DNA of 64,000 nt, from contig NC_090698.1 in the NCBI RefSeq assembly GCF_040954835.1, forward strand, positions 27,333,501 through 27,397,500, given 5' to 3'. The notes below the pieces were generated by a model. The model searched no databases. It had not been told where the DNA came from and worked only from the letters and a program-made list of their open reading frames with translations. Positions 30,401-42,600 of this stretch are shown in pieces. This stretch comes from Lepisosteus oculatus (lineage: Eukaryota; Chordata; Actinopteri; Semionotiformes; Lepisosteidae). Each line of letters starts with the position of its first letter. The stretch's first letter is position 1. Position numbers and translations under genes: made by a program.

Positions 30401-33400
30401 ATGGGGGATTAACCCGGGCTCAGCAGTTCAGGAGTCGTATAGAAACTAAGGCAGCGGACGTGGGGCGACCTGGATGCTAGGTGGACGTGGGGCGACCTGG
30501 ATGCTAGGCGGGTCTCAGGACATCTGAACGTCAATGCTGAGCGAAGGTGAATGAGAGACCAGGAAATATATAGCCCCAGAGAGAGAGACACCGGAAGGAC
30601 AGCAAAGCACAGGAAACTAGGGACAGGATATAGTAGCGCCCCCTGGTTGCAGAGGGCGTGACACAAAACCATAGTTGTCTCTACTACAGTTATTCTTCTC
30701 TAGCCCACAGCTGTTTCACTGATTTTCGCTCCTTCTTGAACGAGGGTGAAGGTGTGGTCGAACTGGCGAGAGAGAACGGCGGGGTGCTCTCAGGACCTGA
30801 GGCCTGTCACCTGCCCCCCACCTACCTGGACCAGGACTCTCTTACAGAGCCCTGCTTTCACCAGGGACTTGGCCACCCAGCGGGCCGCGTAAGCCGCGGA
30901 GCGATCCACTTTGGAGTAGTCCTTCCCAGAGAAGGCCCCCCCGCCGTGGCCGCCCCAGCCCCCGTACGTGTCGACGATGATCTTCCGCCCCGTCAGTCCC
31001 GCGTCGCTCTGTTTAGGGAAGCAGGCAAGACCAGGACTCAGCACTTTTGAGCTACTGAATGGCTTGTGGGAAACTAAAACTGGAAGAAATCCTAAACGTT
31101 TAGCCAAAAAGACATAGATGTGCAAGTTGCTTTCTTAATCAAAGCTGCTGAACTTCATCATGTCAACTGCCTGATACTCTCCACCTGGCTTACCACCTCC
31201 CTTAAATGGAGTCTGAAACTTACGCTATGTTTATTTACACAAGTTAATTGTTTCATGGTTTGGTACTTTGCTAGAACACATATAAATCAAATAGTCAATG
31301 CGTCATTGAATATCACAGAATGGAAAGTAGGTAAGACAAGGATTTTCACAGTCCAAGCTATTCCTCCAAGAACCAGCAGCGTCTTTTCAAATGGATAAAA
31401 GAACATTAAAATCATGTGCTTCATAGCTCTATACATAACTATTTTGTAAAGGCTAATGATTTACATTGCAGGAAAAAGATGGCTGAGTTCCTAATCCCCG
31501 AGGCTGACTGATCCCTTTAATCCAGAGTCTAGCTTGATTAGAAATTCAGAATTTCACTTGTTTCTGTATTCCATCCATTCTCCCCACAATTTGCTAATTA
31601 AGAAGTTGCTGTATTTTCTTTGCCCTCAACGGCTCTCAGTAGCCGGGCAGAGATAGGGAAAATGACATCAACCCCTCCCAACACAAAAGAGATCCAATTT
31701 ATATGTGCCACACAGCTGCACATAGGCAGGTGTGAAACACAGAAATCAGTTCAGGGTTGATAGTAATTACTAACCCTATCCCTGAACAGAAAATAAAAGG
31801 TCTAAACAATAAATTGCAGATGATTTAGCCTACTTCAGAGCTCAAATGAAACCAAAACCACAATACACAAGAATGCTCTAGGATCAGGGCTGAGAAACAC
31901 TGCCCTGCTGTTTTAAATAAATATCTTCAAACCCTGGACATGGATGGCTGTTCTAATGAACTCTTCCATACTGTACCTGCGGTCCACCAACGAGAAACTT
32001 CCCACTTGGCAGTAAGTGATACACAGTTTTGTCATCTAGATATTTGGCTGGGATGACAGCTTTGATCACTTTCTCCCTCAGGTCATCTCTGATCTTCTGC
32101 AGGGACACATCTGGACTGTGCTGGACTGATATGACCACTGTGTGAACCCGTACGGGCTCCATTGCTCCCTCATTGTCACGGTACTCCACGGTCACCTAGT
32201 GGAAAGGCAAAGAGGCAATGACCAACTTTGGGTTCGCAGGCCTTTTTCCATCAAAACATTCAACTTTCTAAACTAATGGAAGTGTGCCAAATCAACATTT
32301 TCAGCTTAACAAAGAAAAAGTAGAATCTGAAAAGTTTTCACGCACTCTCATTAGGAGGGTCATTTCTCTTAGTACAGTACTGTATTTGATAGCAAAAACG
32401 ATCGGTCGCAATGGATGATTAGAAAACACATTCAAGGTTTTTGGATTGAGAGCTGCTTAACGAATAGTACGGATAAGGGGAAAATTCTTAAATTGGGGTG
32501 ACAATTAGTGGAGAACCACAGGATATGAATTAGGACCACTATCATTCCACTAGTATCTAGATAACCATTGCATCGAGAGTTTGGTGTATTACTGTATGTA
32601 AACTAGTCATGTTAACAGGAGATTTAGGAAACACTGTAGAAGCAACAAGCCAATTTCAAGATTAGGTAAATATGTGGCAGGTGACATTTAAAAGGCATAC
32701 AAATCCAACAGTATAAATACAAAATACAAATACTCATCTTAAGAAACTACTTCTGAAAAAGAACTTTAGGTAGGCACATCATTTCTCTGCTTCAGACAAT
32801 GTAGGGAGAATTAGCATACAGAATTAAAACGGAGGGATATTTTTCTTAAATTGTGAAATGCACTACAATTTTGATCACCATATCACAAAAAAATATATTA
32901 CTGCTGGATACTATCAGCCTTTAAAGAATCTCTAACACTGACAGGCTAAAACAACATAATGTTTTTAGTCTTGTACAGAGAACACTATGAGGAAACCTTC
33001 ATCTAATATTCATAATTCTCAAAGGCACTGATCAAGCCAACCCAATAAAAGTCTTTAGAATCAATCGTAAAACATGAACCAGACGACACAAGTGGAAACA
33101 GCAGCAAAGAGTATTTAAAACTGGGAAGTGAAATCACAAAGGAATGTGGGTGTCTGGAACAAGTTATCCAGCCATAGTGTCAAACCTGAAACCCTACCTT
33201 CTTTCAAGCAATAGGTAGAGGATATGCTCAGATTAATTTAGTAACAGCAATCAAATGAACTAAAGAGTAGAATGGCCTCCCTGTGAAAACTGTCCTATGT
33301 TTTCACATCCCAAACAGGGAAGTAATTTTACTGTCTAGAGTACATTATACTTATTTTTCAACACTTTGCAGGCAGGTCAAGTAAGTTGGCTCAAGGAAAG

Positions 33401-36400
33401 GGTACTTCAAATGAAATGTGGCCTCCAAGGTTCAACCCTAATTTTAATTTCCCTGAATTTAGTGATTTATTACGTTAAAACAGGTGTAAAACGCATTGTG
33501 AATACATGATCTTTTTTTTGTAGCATCAAATCATTGAACTGTGGGGCTCCAAGAGCACAAGATGGGAAACTTTGTTTACTTTATTACACTTTGAGTTCTG
33601 ACAATTACCAATACAGTTCGGTCCTACAAACAAGGTATCTTACCTGTGTTTTAGAGTCCGGTCTGATCCACGGACATACTCTGTTCCTGGAGAGCTCTTT
33701 CATCTTTGCATTGAGCTTGTGAGCCAAGAGTATGGTCAGGGGCATGCACTCATCTGTTTCATCAGTAGCATACCCGAACATGAAACCCTGTGAGGAGACC
33801 ACATATATTATGAGAATTCTTCATTTTATAACAGGGCTACACTACAGCCAGAGTCTTTCATTATCACTGGATTTAATTAATAATAATAATTATAATTATA
33901 ATTAATAATATTAATAATAATTGCTTACACTTATATAGCGCTTTTCTGGACACTCCACTCAAAGCGCTTTACAGGTAATGGGGACTCCCCTCCACCACCA
34001 CCAATGTGCAGCATCCACCTGGATGATGCGACGGCAGCCATAGTGCGCCAGAACGCTCACCACACATCAGCTATCAGCGGGGAGGAGAGCAATTCATAGA
34101 GGGGGATTATTAGGAGGCCATGATGGGGTAAAGGCCAGGGGGGAAATTTGGCCAGGACACCGGGGTTACACCCCTACTCTTTTCAAGAAGCACCCTGGGA
34201 TTTCTAATGACCACAGAGAGTCAGGACCTCGGTTTTACATCTCATCCGAAGGACGGCGCCTGTTTACAGTATAGTGTCCCCGTCACTATACTGGGGCATT
34301 AGGACCCACGTGGACCGCAGGGTGAGCGCCCCCTGCTGGCCCCACTAACACCTCTTCCAGCAGCAACCTTAGTTTTTCCCAGGAGGTCTCCCATCCAGGT
34401 ACTGACCAGGCTCACACCTGCTTAGCTTCAGTGGGTTGCCAGTTGTGAGTTGCAGGGTGATATGGCTGCTGGATTTGTTTTACAATTACTTGTCACTAAA
34501 GTGTTTTTCTATGGAAATGTTAGTTCAACAGACATCAACTATCAGAAAGCTGCTTATTCCTGGACAGGGTCATGGGGTCACACCAACATATAGTCTAGCC
34601 TGTAGGTATTAGGTGCAAAGCAGGACTACACCTTGGGCAGCACGCCTGTCTATCACAGGGTGCACTGACTGACTGAAAGCACAAATACATGCACGCAGAT
34701 AATTTAGAGACACCAATTAATCATTACGAGTATGGCCTTCAAAGGTGGGAGGACACAAAAGAACCTGATGAAACAACCCATGCAAACACAGGCAGAACAT
34801 GCAAACTCCACACATAAGTTGGCCCACCCTGTCCTCAACTGAAACAATGACCCAACAGCTGCAATTCAATGCTAACCACCAGCTTTCAAATTTCATTCAA
34901 CTTAATATTCTCATGTCTGTAGCTATTATGGCCTAAGTATGGGATTTCATAAGACCACTTGTTAGTATTTTCTTGCAGAAAGAACAAATTATAAAAGGGG
35001 TGCAGTTATTGTGTGATTTATGTTTTGCAATCTTAGACTGTAATGTTTTAGTATGTATGCTTGGCATTCGTTTTCAGTTTGCAATTCTATAACTTTAGCC
35101 TGTTCAATTTAATGGTATAATGTGTCAATTTTTTATCTTTTAGCCTATTTTTAAACTATCCCCCCTTGCACACCCCTGATGAACTCACACTGACAGCTGT
35201 TGTACTAGAAATGTGTATTTTAGCAAGATTTTGAATTGAGGTGCTGTTTCTTCCTTTTTCCTAGTCCTATAGTGATCATGTCCTGAAACTCCCATGCCGA
35301 TATTGTCAATTTGGGATCTGTGCTTCTATAGAAGAACAATATATTATTGACATTTCTTTTTAATGAGGTGATTTTTGTTCCCATTATTCCAGAGTATGCA
35401 AAAGTAAAAAAATACTTATTCTGTTACACATTTATGCACTGCATTGCATTTGTCTAACAATTTCTGTAATGTATACCTTCTGGCAGACAAACTATGTCTA
35501 GATGGAAAGAAATCATTAATGTAATACCTGGTCTCCTGCACCAATATCTTCCTCGTTCCTGCCCTCAAAAACACAGTCTGTGATCTCCATGCACTGGGGC
35601 TCCAAAGCAACCAGCACATTGCAGGTCTTATAATCAAAACCTACCGATGGAAAGGCAAGGTTTAAACAAAGAAGTATACTGGCAATGGCACACGATCCAC
35701 AGTTTTTTTATTTAATTCCAAAAGACTTAAATTGCAATAAATCATTTATCATATAATGTCCTGTAATGTAGTCTTTCAAAGCACAAATGAATGGTATACT
35801 GGCAAGTCAAAGACATTAAATTTATATAACAGGACAATAAAGAAGCAGAGCACAAAGAATTAGCAAGAATCCAGACTTGCATTTGATTAACAATTCAGTT
35901 TAAGCCACTTTATGCTAACATATAGTGCACATTTTCCATAGAATTGGGGTTAATGAAGTTAGAATATGTAGTGGTTTCATTTAAATGACTTGGAATATTA
36001 ATATCTGTAAGTTGTGAAAACATATATTTTAGCCAAAACAGTTAAAGAAAGAGTTCTTCACAGGAAGAAGTTAGTACTTTCGAAAATTCAGGGTTTATAT
36101 TGGACTGAGTGTATAACTGTGAATGAGACAGTGTGTAGATTCACCTTCAGTTTAATTAGCTGAAGTCACTGAACATGTTATTACCTCTGCTTGGCACATA
36201 GTTTAATTTAACTCTACAGCTTTACACCACAATGTGTTAGTTTTGAAAAAACAAGTTCAATTCTACTAGTACTGGAAAATGCAGAGTGATTAGAAGCATT
36301 CTGGGAATTTGTGGCTGAAATGACCATCATGTTTCTAAGGGCAATATATTGGACAGTACCTTTGGAAGAATCATCATATCCAATTTTCTTGATGGTATTC

Positions 36401-38702
36401 CTGACAACAGACTGAAGGTCTACAATTGCTTTTGATGTGACCTCTCCGCACAGCAAGATCATGCCAGTCTTTGCTACACACTCTGTTTGAAAAATGTAAA
36501 AAATCTAAATATTATTGAATAAAAAACATACAGAACAATCAGCATGTTTTATATAACAGGAAATGCCTGCAAGGCAAATACCGTTAAACACAAGAAGTTT
36601 CACTGTTGTCGCATTTCTCTGAAAGTCAGCAAACTATTTCACTGGATTAAGTACACTAGAATGTGTTGAAGCAGGGTATATGTTTGGGCTCGATCCATGT
36701 TATAATGGATGCTTTTTACCCGTTCAAACCAAACTCAACATGCCATTGGAGAGTTTAATTTGTTCAAGATTAAACCTACGAACAGTAGCAGAGTTAATTA
36801 TTGGTCTGTTGTTGTCTCATACACAATGATCATGTGAACTGCTGGAATGAAAACAGTCTCTCACCTACACAGGATACCTGACCTGTTGCTTAGACCTGAA
36901 TTATGGGTAGATCATTTGTTTCCTTGTTTCCATCCAAAAGAATGAAATGATCATTTATTTTTCAAGAGGAAAATTTTAATCATTTCTGATGACGGAAACG
37001 TAAACCCAACAGGTGATAGAGAATGCTAAAAAATAACTATTCAGCTTGCTACTGTGTGCTAGAAATTATAGGGAAGGGGTAATTCCTGCACTTCTATCTG
37101 GGGGGGCACACACTCTATATTCCACATAATGCTACAGAAACCAGGATAAGCTTTGGTATTTCAACCTTTTTGATATGGGAATGATCACCTACTGCCTCCG
37201 TTTGCAATTTTGGCAAGCCAACCTGATTCACAGCAGTACTGTTTCATCGCATTCTTAAATTGCTAAACGTCAGGAAACTATTGCCATTAATCCTGCACCA
37301 GGAATAAATATAAGGGGACTACATTTTTGTAATGTTTTAATTGTTGTCATGAGAAATGATGCTCTTGCTAAGGATAATTCATTTGTATCGTTGCAAAAAA
37401 AAAAGCAAACATGATTTGAGGTGTAAAAGAATACTGTCACACATCTGTTTCTTAGTTGTAAAAGTATATTTGTAAATTTGTAAACGTTTTCCGACACAAC
37501 TCACCACAGGCAACCTTGGAATCTGGGTCTTGAGATAGATATGCATCCAATACTGCATCACTGATCTGGTCACACATCTTATCTGAGCAGAAAAAACACA
37601 GGAATGTTGAATGAAACTCAACAGCTTTAACATCATAATTAATCTTACGGTTGCAATAACCTTTGACAGCACAAATGAATTCTTTCTTTCTTTCTGCATC
37701 TCTAAAACCTGTATTACTAGACGCAGTCACATATACACTAAGTAAAAAACACTTCATTTAAAAAACACTCATAAACTGTGATATAAATGTTGCTCAATTT
37801 AATGACTGAAAACAGACGAAAACAAAGTAAATCTGGTTTCTTAGTTTTCACTTTATCACACACTAGGCATGAGGTTGTTTCATCTGATGTAACACAAAGG
37901 CAATATTTTATCTGACTTTGCAAGGCGAGATGAGGCACTGTTACTGAAACTTTGCACTTTGCATTATTGAAAGTGAGGTACATGAGTATTGATAAAAAAA
38001 AGATTAGTCATCATTATTTCAAGTGTCAGTTATGGCCACACGTAACAGGATAGAAAACCTCTCCATCTCTTTCTCTTGCTGTTTCAAAACATGTTCTTAC
38101 ATGCCCAAAAACATCTCTCTGACTCTACCGAATACTGTCATACTGTAATGCGCTAATAACGTGATTTTCATTTTAAGAAATTCAATCCAAAGTTATAATA
38201 AGCATAATGAGACTTAGTCCAGTTTCTGTTTTATGTATTGATAATGTTCATATTAATCGGTAAAAGCGCACAGTAGGTGTCTTTACAATTAACTGACCAG
38301 TGGCGGATATTGAGCCCAATTACAGAATGTGTCTGAACATGAGCGAGTAACTGAAAACCACTAAATTCAGTGTTGGTTTATGAATGCTTAATAACCAATG
38401 CATGGAATGGTAGAGAATTGATTAAAAGGATAACTGTTAAACCAAGATCGTAAAAACTGAATATAAAGACGCTTGTGCTAGTTTGTCTTTGCGATAATAC
38501 TTAAACAGTGTAGTAGTGTTACACCATATTGGGGCAGCTTTTTCTATTGCATATCGTGTTCAGTTTCATCTTATTTAAATCCTTCTGCATAACAATACCT
38601 GAGGCACATTATTTACTTACCAGAATGCCCTTCTCCAACAGATTCCGATGTAAACAGAAACGTTTTTCTGCTGTTATACTTTCCAGACTTGTTGTGGTTC
38701 AT
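27459..38702 (-). CDS. S-adenosylmethionine synthase (methionine adenosyltransferase), third vertebrate paralogue (mat2al-like)
   Basis: The enzyme makes S-adenosylmethionine from methionine and ATP in the cytosol. Coding exons in transcript order are 38621-38702, 37505-37582, 36360-36482, 35528-35640, 33644-33787, 31977-32195, 30826-31008, 29840-29973 and 27459-27561. Phases join throughout to give 392 aa (human MAT1A and MAT2A about 395). Signatures are present: [13 protein letters not shown] near residue 14, GAGDQ at 128-132, GYATDET just after, and GGGAFSGKD at 275-283. The sequence differs from both human paralogues. The end [16 protein letters not shown] and final LVF recall MAT1A, while [15 protein letters not shown] and [15 protein letters not shown] recall MAT2A. 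It may be the fish mat2al type. An oddity is Ser27 in GHSDK where the family has GHPDK. Several introns hold repeats, including an L2 LINE in the last one. It is divergent from the R-SNARE gene with about 1 kb between start codons. Confidence 0.94.
28300..29600 (-). mobile_element. L2-type LINE, 5'-truncated, reverse transcriptase and 3' tail
   Basis: A 350-residue minus-strand frame (28532-29584) covers the second half of a non-LTR reverse transcriptase. It includes [17 protein letters not shown], the catalytic region written as YADN, and the later [23 protein letters not shown] and APKLWNSLP blocks typical of L2/Rex-like elements. The usual YADD has Asp to Asn at residue 74 of the frame (near 29363-29365), so activity is unlikely. 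The 3' end reads tgtaaagcgctttgagaagc, then gcgctatataaaataaag and TAA-rich repeats. It lies in the last intron of the MAT gene. Confidence 0.85.
29602..29665 (+). repeat. Short tandem duplication, 35-bp period
   Basis: A 29-bp block beginning gttaaatatgataacag and ending ctaaaaggg occurs at 29602-29630 and again at 29637-29665, identical at every base. It adjoins the 5' end of the L2 fragment. Confidence 0.9.
30327..30663. mobile_element. Possible solo-LTR-like or TIR element
   Basis: The segment begins tgtcacgg and ends gcgtgaca, so the ends are inverted copies of TGTCACG. It is GC-richer than its surroundings. No target duplication was found and no coding sequence is present. It could be a solo LTR or a small DNA element, and both readings are tentative. 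It lies in a MAT intron. Confidence 0.35.
30456..30508 (+). repeat. 27-bp tandem duplication
   Basis: The unit beginning ggacgtggggcgacctgg and ending atgctagg is present twice head to tail with no mismatch in the shared part. It sits inside the possible LTR-like element. Confidence 0.9.
33085..33300 (+). mobile_element. LINE remnant, 3' coding end
   Basis: A plus-strand frame reads [18 protein letters not shown], then PSFKQ. It is the same VWNKL..SFK landmark seen at 23460-23520. It is followed by a gaatggcctcc tail block near 33270. It lies in an intron of the MAT gene. Confidence 0.6.
33885..34478 (-). mobile_element. 5S rRNA-derived SINE, full length
   Basis: In minus orientation the 5S-like head is at the right end (about 34375-34478, with gtcagtacctggatgggaga). 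A body containing the cacctggatgatgcgacggc segment follows, and then the L2-like tail ctgtaaagcgctttgagtgg and agcgctatataagtgtaagc. A TAA-rich microsatellite ends it at the left. It lies in an intron of the MAT gene (exons 4-5). Confidence 0.85.
34560..34870 (-). mobile_element. V-SINE
   Basis: Minus orientation. It includes gcaggactacaccttgggca (core), aaaggtgggaggacacaaaa and gcagaacatgcaaactccac in the expected order. It directly neighbours the 5S-SINE. Confidence 0.6.
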
Positions 38703-39698
38703 TTTTGTACCTTGTATCCTGCTTCAGTACTGTGTATAGTGTGCAGTGTACTCGGCTCTTACAGCCTGCCTCTCATCTATTACACCGCCTCCACCAGCCA
38801 AGGGGCCCCAGCACTTATTTAATCATTTCCTGAAGACCACGATTACGCAACTTTCTCGTCTCAAGATAAACGTATAAAGATGCCCGGATAAAGTGGCAAG
38901 ACGCTTTTCCATATTTCCAGTGTGCATATACAATGCAGCCGTACATTACTTTGGATTTTTTGTTTTGTTGGGAGGGGCTCACTGTAATAATTTGCCCCAA
39001 ATAATAATAATGAAAGCGATCAAAAGGCTGTACACAAACATGCTGCCCTTAAAATATGAACTTTTCTATTAAATATAAATCCTATAAAATTGTAAAAACA
39101 TAGACCATCTAGATCCATTGTCTGTTAGGTAGGGATCTGGTAAATTTAAAAAGCACGACCATCCCACCTGCAGATTGTAACTGCCCATTCAATTAGAGTT
39201 GGCTGTAGCCACTGGCGAAAACTGCACATTTGTCTGACTCTAAAGCCTGGTGCAGGTTAGTGTGTTGAGGTTTGTGTCGTCTGTGTCGGCGCCGGGCTGA
39301 GCAGGACAACCTCTCGAGCGCTCCAACTGCGGGAAACGGCCGACAATACAAATCAGGAACCGTACAAGCAGAGGCGAAGAAATTAGGAGTAATCATCTCC
39401 ATGTGGTGAGATATGAAAGTTAGTCGATTGGATCGCCCCTTTACCTTATCTGGGATATGATCAGGTTTTTAACGCAATCTTGTTGTCTTGAATTAGCCTC
39501 TGTGGCCTCAGTACGCTTATCACCAACATATAAGTATGAAATAATAGAGGTTACACACCCGGTGTCCTGACTCCTGACAGCAGGGGACACAGTTTCAACT
39601 CTGAGGACAAATACTCTTACATTAAGGTCATTATATGTGCTTTATTGTAATAATATTTCAATTAAATTATTCCATTATTTTTTACAGGTATTCATACC
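38703..39698. promoter_or_regulatory. Shared divergent region between the MAT gene and the R-SNARE gene
   Basis: The two start codons lie 38702 (-) and 39699 (+), so both genes are probably driven from this 1-kb interval. A CpG-richer patch sits at about 39270-39350 (tcggcgccgggctgagcagg). The R-SNARE start codon lies only 11 bases inside its exon (acceptor tttttacag ending at 39687), so a non-coding first exon should lie upstream. A candidate donor gtgagat follows 39405. No TATA box was assigned. Confidence 0.55.
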
Positions 39699-42600
39699 AT
39701 GACTATTATTTACACGTGTATAGCCAAGGGGCCCATCATCCTCGCTGATCTGTCATTTAGAGGTGGAGATTTTCAGGTAAAATCTTTCCAGTTGTGCCCT
39801 TATACTGTTTTATGATAGTGTGCGGGACTTAAAATTGAGCCTGAGCTCTCCTGACGTAACATTACAAACCGAGACTCCACCCTGAGGTTGTTCAAGAGTG
39901 TAAATAATACAAACTGCATTATTGTTACAACAAACCATGTTACTAATAGATTGTGAATGCTGTTTGGAATTTGGTTTCATGGTAATTGCAACACATGAGC
40001 ATATTTAATACAGAAAGCCGCTTGACTGCACGTGGCTTTCTCTTGTCAACAGGATGTAAATAAGGACGTATTTTGACAAGTTTCAATAAAATCCTGCATC
40101 ATTTAGATTAATACGACACCCATACAGGTTATATAATTAGACATTCTGCATATGAACCTGACGTTTGGCGATTTCGGCTCTTTCAGACATGGGATTTTGA
40201 ACTACCCCTTATATTTAAAGTCAACAACCCGTAAACTGACCGTCAACCTTTCTAGATAACCGTTGTTAATTATGTCTTTATGAAAATGTCTTGGAAGATT
40301 TTTTTAAGACTAAAAAAGGTTTTAGAGGGGTGACCAAAATTCTACATCATACCCTAAGAGGTTTTACTCATATGGTTCAAGTTTAGCATAAGGTTTCCTT
40401 ATCCTAATAATCGCTAAATTCTATACTTAAAACCATGTTTTCTAACATACTATAGGCCTCTTTACTGCTTCCCAGTATTGACTAGGAGATGGATGTGAAG
40501 CATAAACACTTATATATTTTTCATATGTGTGTTTTTCTCAGCATTGCTAAATTTCTATCTGTATTTTTTTTTTTGCTGGTTGCTTGTCTAGTATTGTATT
40601 TTGTCTTGTTTTAATGTATTTAGCAATTTCTACAGTATTAACTAATCCTCCTATTTTGATATAATTTGCAAAGTGTACTGAGTATACCAGAATCTCAATC
40701 ATTGAACTAAATTAGGAAGAGCAAGGGACCTAATGAGCATTCCTGTGATATCCACATCACCCCAATTTAAGCACTTACTCCTTATCTGTACTATATGTTT
40801 TCCTTTAATTAACCTTTTCTCAAACAGACATACACATTACCTCAAATGCCTTTGGCCTCCAATTTGATAATTAATCTGTTATTAATTACTTTATCAAAAG
40901 TCTTCTGAAAATCTAAATACTGTAGATCAATTCACATGCTCTGTATATGTCCATTACTGTTGTTGCTTGATCAACAACAAGTACTGTAACACCTACCTTT
41001 CTAAACCCATGTTGACAATCCCCCAAGATCCTATTTCTATGTAGATGAACCTCAAATGTAGTTCCATAACTTTTCATATTATGCAAGGTTCTTCACCTTT
41101 TTAATATCCCTATCAGTAGTCTGGGTTACTTCAGGTAATCAACACTGAAAAATAAGCCTGCAGACACAAGTGATAACTATGTGAAAGCTCATTTAAAACT
41201 GAGAACAGGAATCACATTTCTACCCAAAGAGCTGTGGTGTTATGAAAAAGACTATCCAGCCAAGGCTTAAACTGATACCCCAGCTTCTTTCTAGAATAAT
41301 TAACAGGAAGAACTTGTGGATGAGACCAGTTAGCTTCTGAAGTGGGACATGTAAATATCTCACATATACAGCATTTCAATATTACCATTTAACCACATTG
41401 TGGAAGGTGTTGCTGGGGTCTGTTAATTTAGCCTTCAACAAAAGTCATGCTAAGATGCAATGAAGCTGACTTGCTTTACCCAGTGACTTAACACTACATA
41501 AAAAAAGACGGGACCAACACCCACAAAACACTCCATAAACAGGATAATGCAGATCAATGTCTGCTGCATATCAAAGGACAGAACCTAGAGCAAGACAAAG
41601 CAGGAAAAGAAGTAATTACATATCAAAGAACAGGACAAGCACTCAGATTGTGAAACAAACTTCTTTCTGGCTCTATATCAGCGTTGGGAACCCCTTGCAG
41701 TGTTCTTTGGGGCCGACCCAGCATGCGTTGTTGTGTCTTTGCTTATTTTCTTATGAGAGGGTATTTAGGAATCATTCTTACCCCCATCATGTTTACAACA
41801 ATTCAGGAGTGAGAACAAACCTTAGGTTTCCTTGGTTAGAAATCCCAAATCTGTGCGATTTGCTCATTCAAATCCTAATGGATGAAAGAAGATGTCTTCA
41901 TTCAAATGCTGAATGCACTGTGATTGTACATGAGTCTACATTTGTATAGGGTGGTGGAAATTGCCATAACATCCATATCAACATATATAACTAAGGTGTC
42001 GGGTGCTTTGTGTGACTATATTAACACAATGATTTTTTTTACAGCTGATTAAAAAAGGATAGTGATTCCTCTGTTTTGCAAACTATGTGACTAGGATTTC
42101 TGAAAATACTGTTAGGAGCTGACAGGTGCCAGGCTGAATCTGAAGTTTAGTGTTAGAGTTCTTTCTAGGTAGTCATGCTACTTTGAATGTGCTTTACTGC
42201 AACTTATAAATCGCAAGAACCACACTCACTGATTCACACTCGAAACAGGCATGACACAGTCCCAGGCATCTCACAGTCACACAATATTTGTGGAACACAG
42301 AAGGATGACACCTGAATGGGTCTTTGTTTTTCTTCTTGTTTAAGAGCTGTTTTGTGACTAATACGTTACTCATTATGTATTTGTTGTATATTTCTAAACA
42401 CCTCTTCATTTTATCTCTCCCTCTTCTTGAAAATGTACAGCGGTGCACTTTGTCCTGTAGGTAAACAGGGAGGGGTTGATGAGCCAGGCTGAGGTATTTG
42501 GTGGGAGGGCATCTGGTTAATAATATATGTGAACCCAAGCTCTGAATAAAAAAGTGGTTCCGTAAAGCACATCCTACACCACAGTATTCCTGGTCACCAT

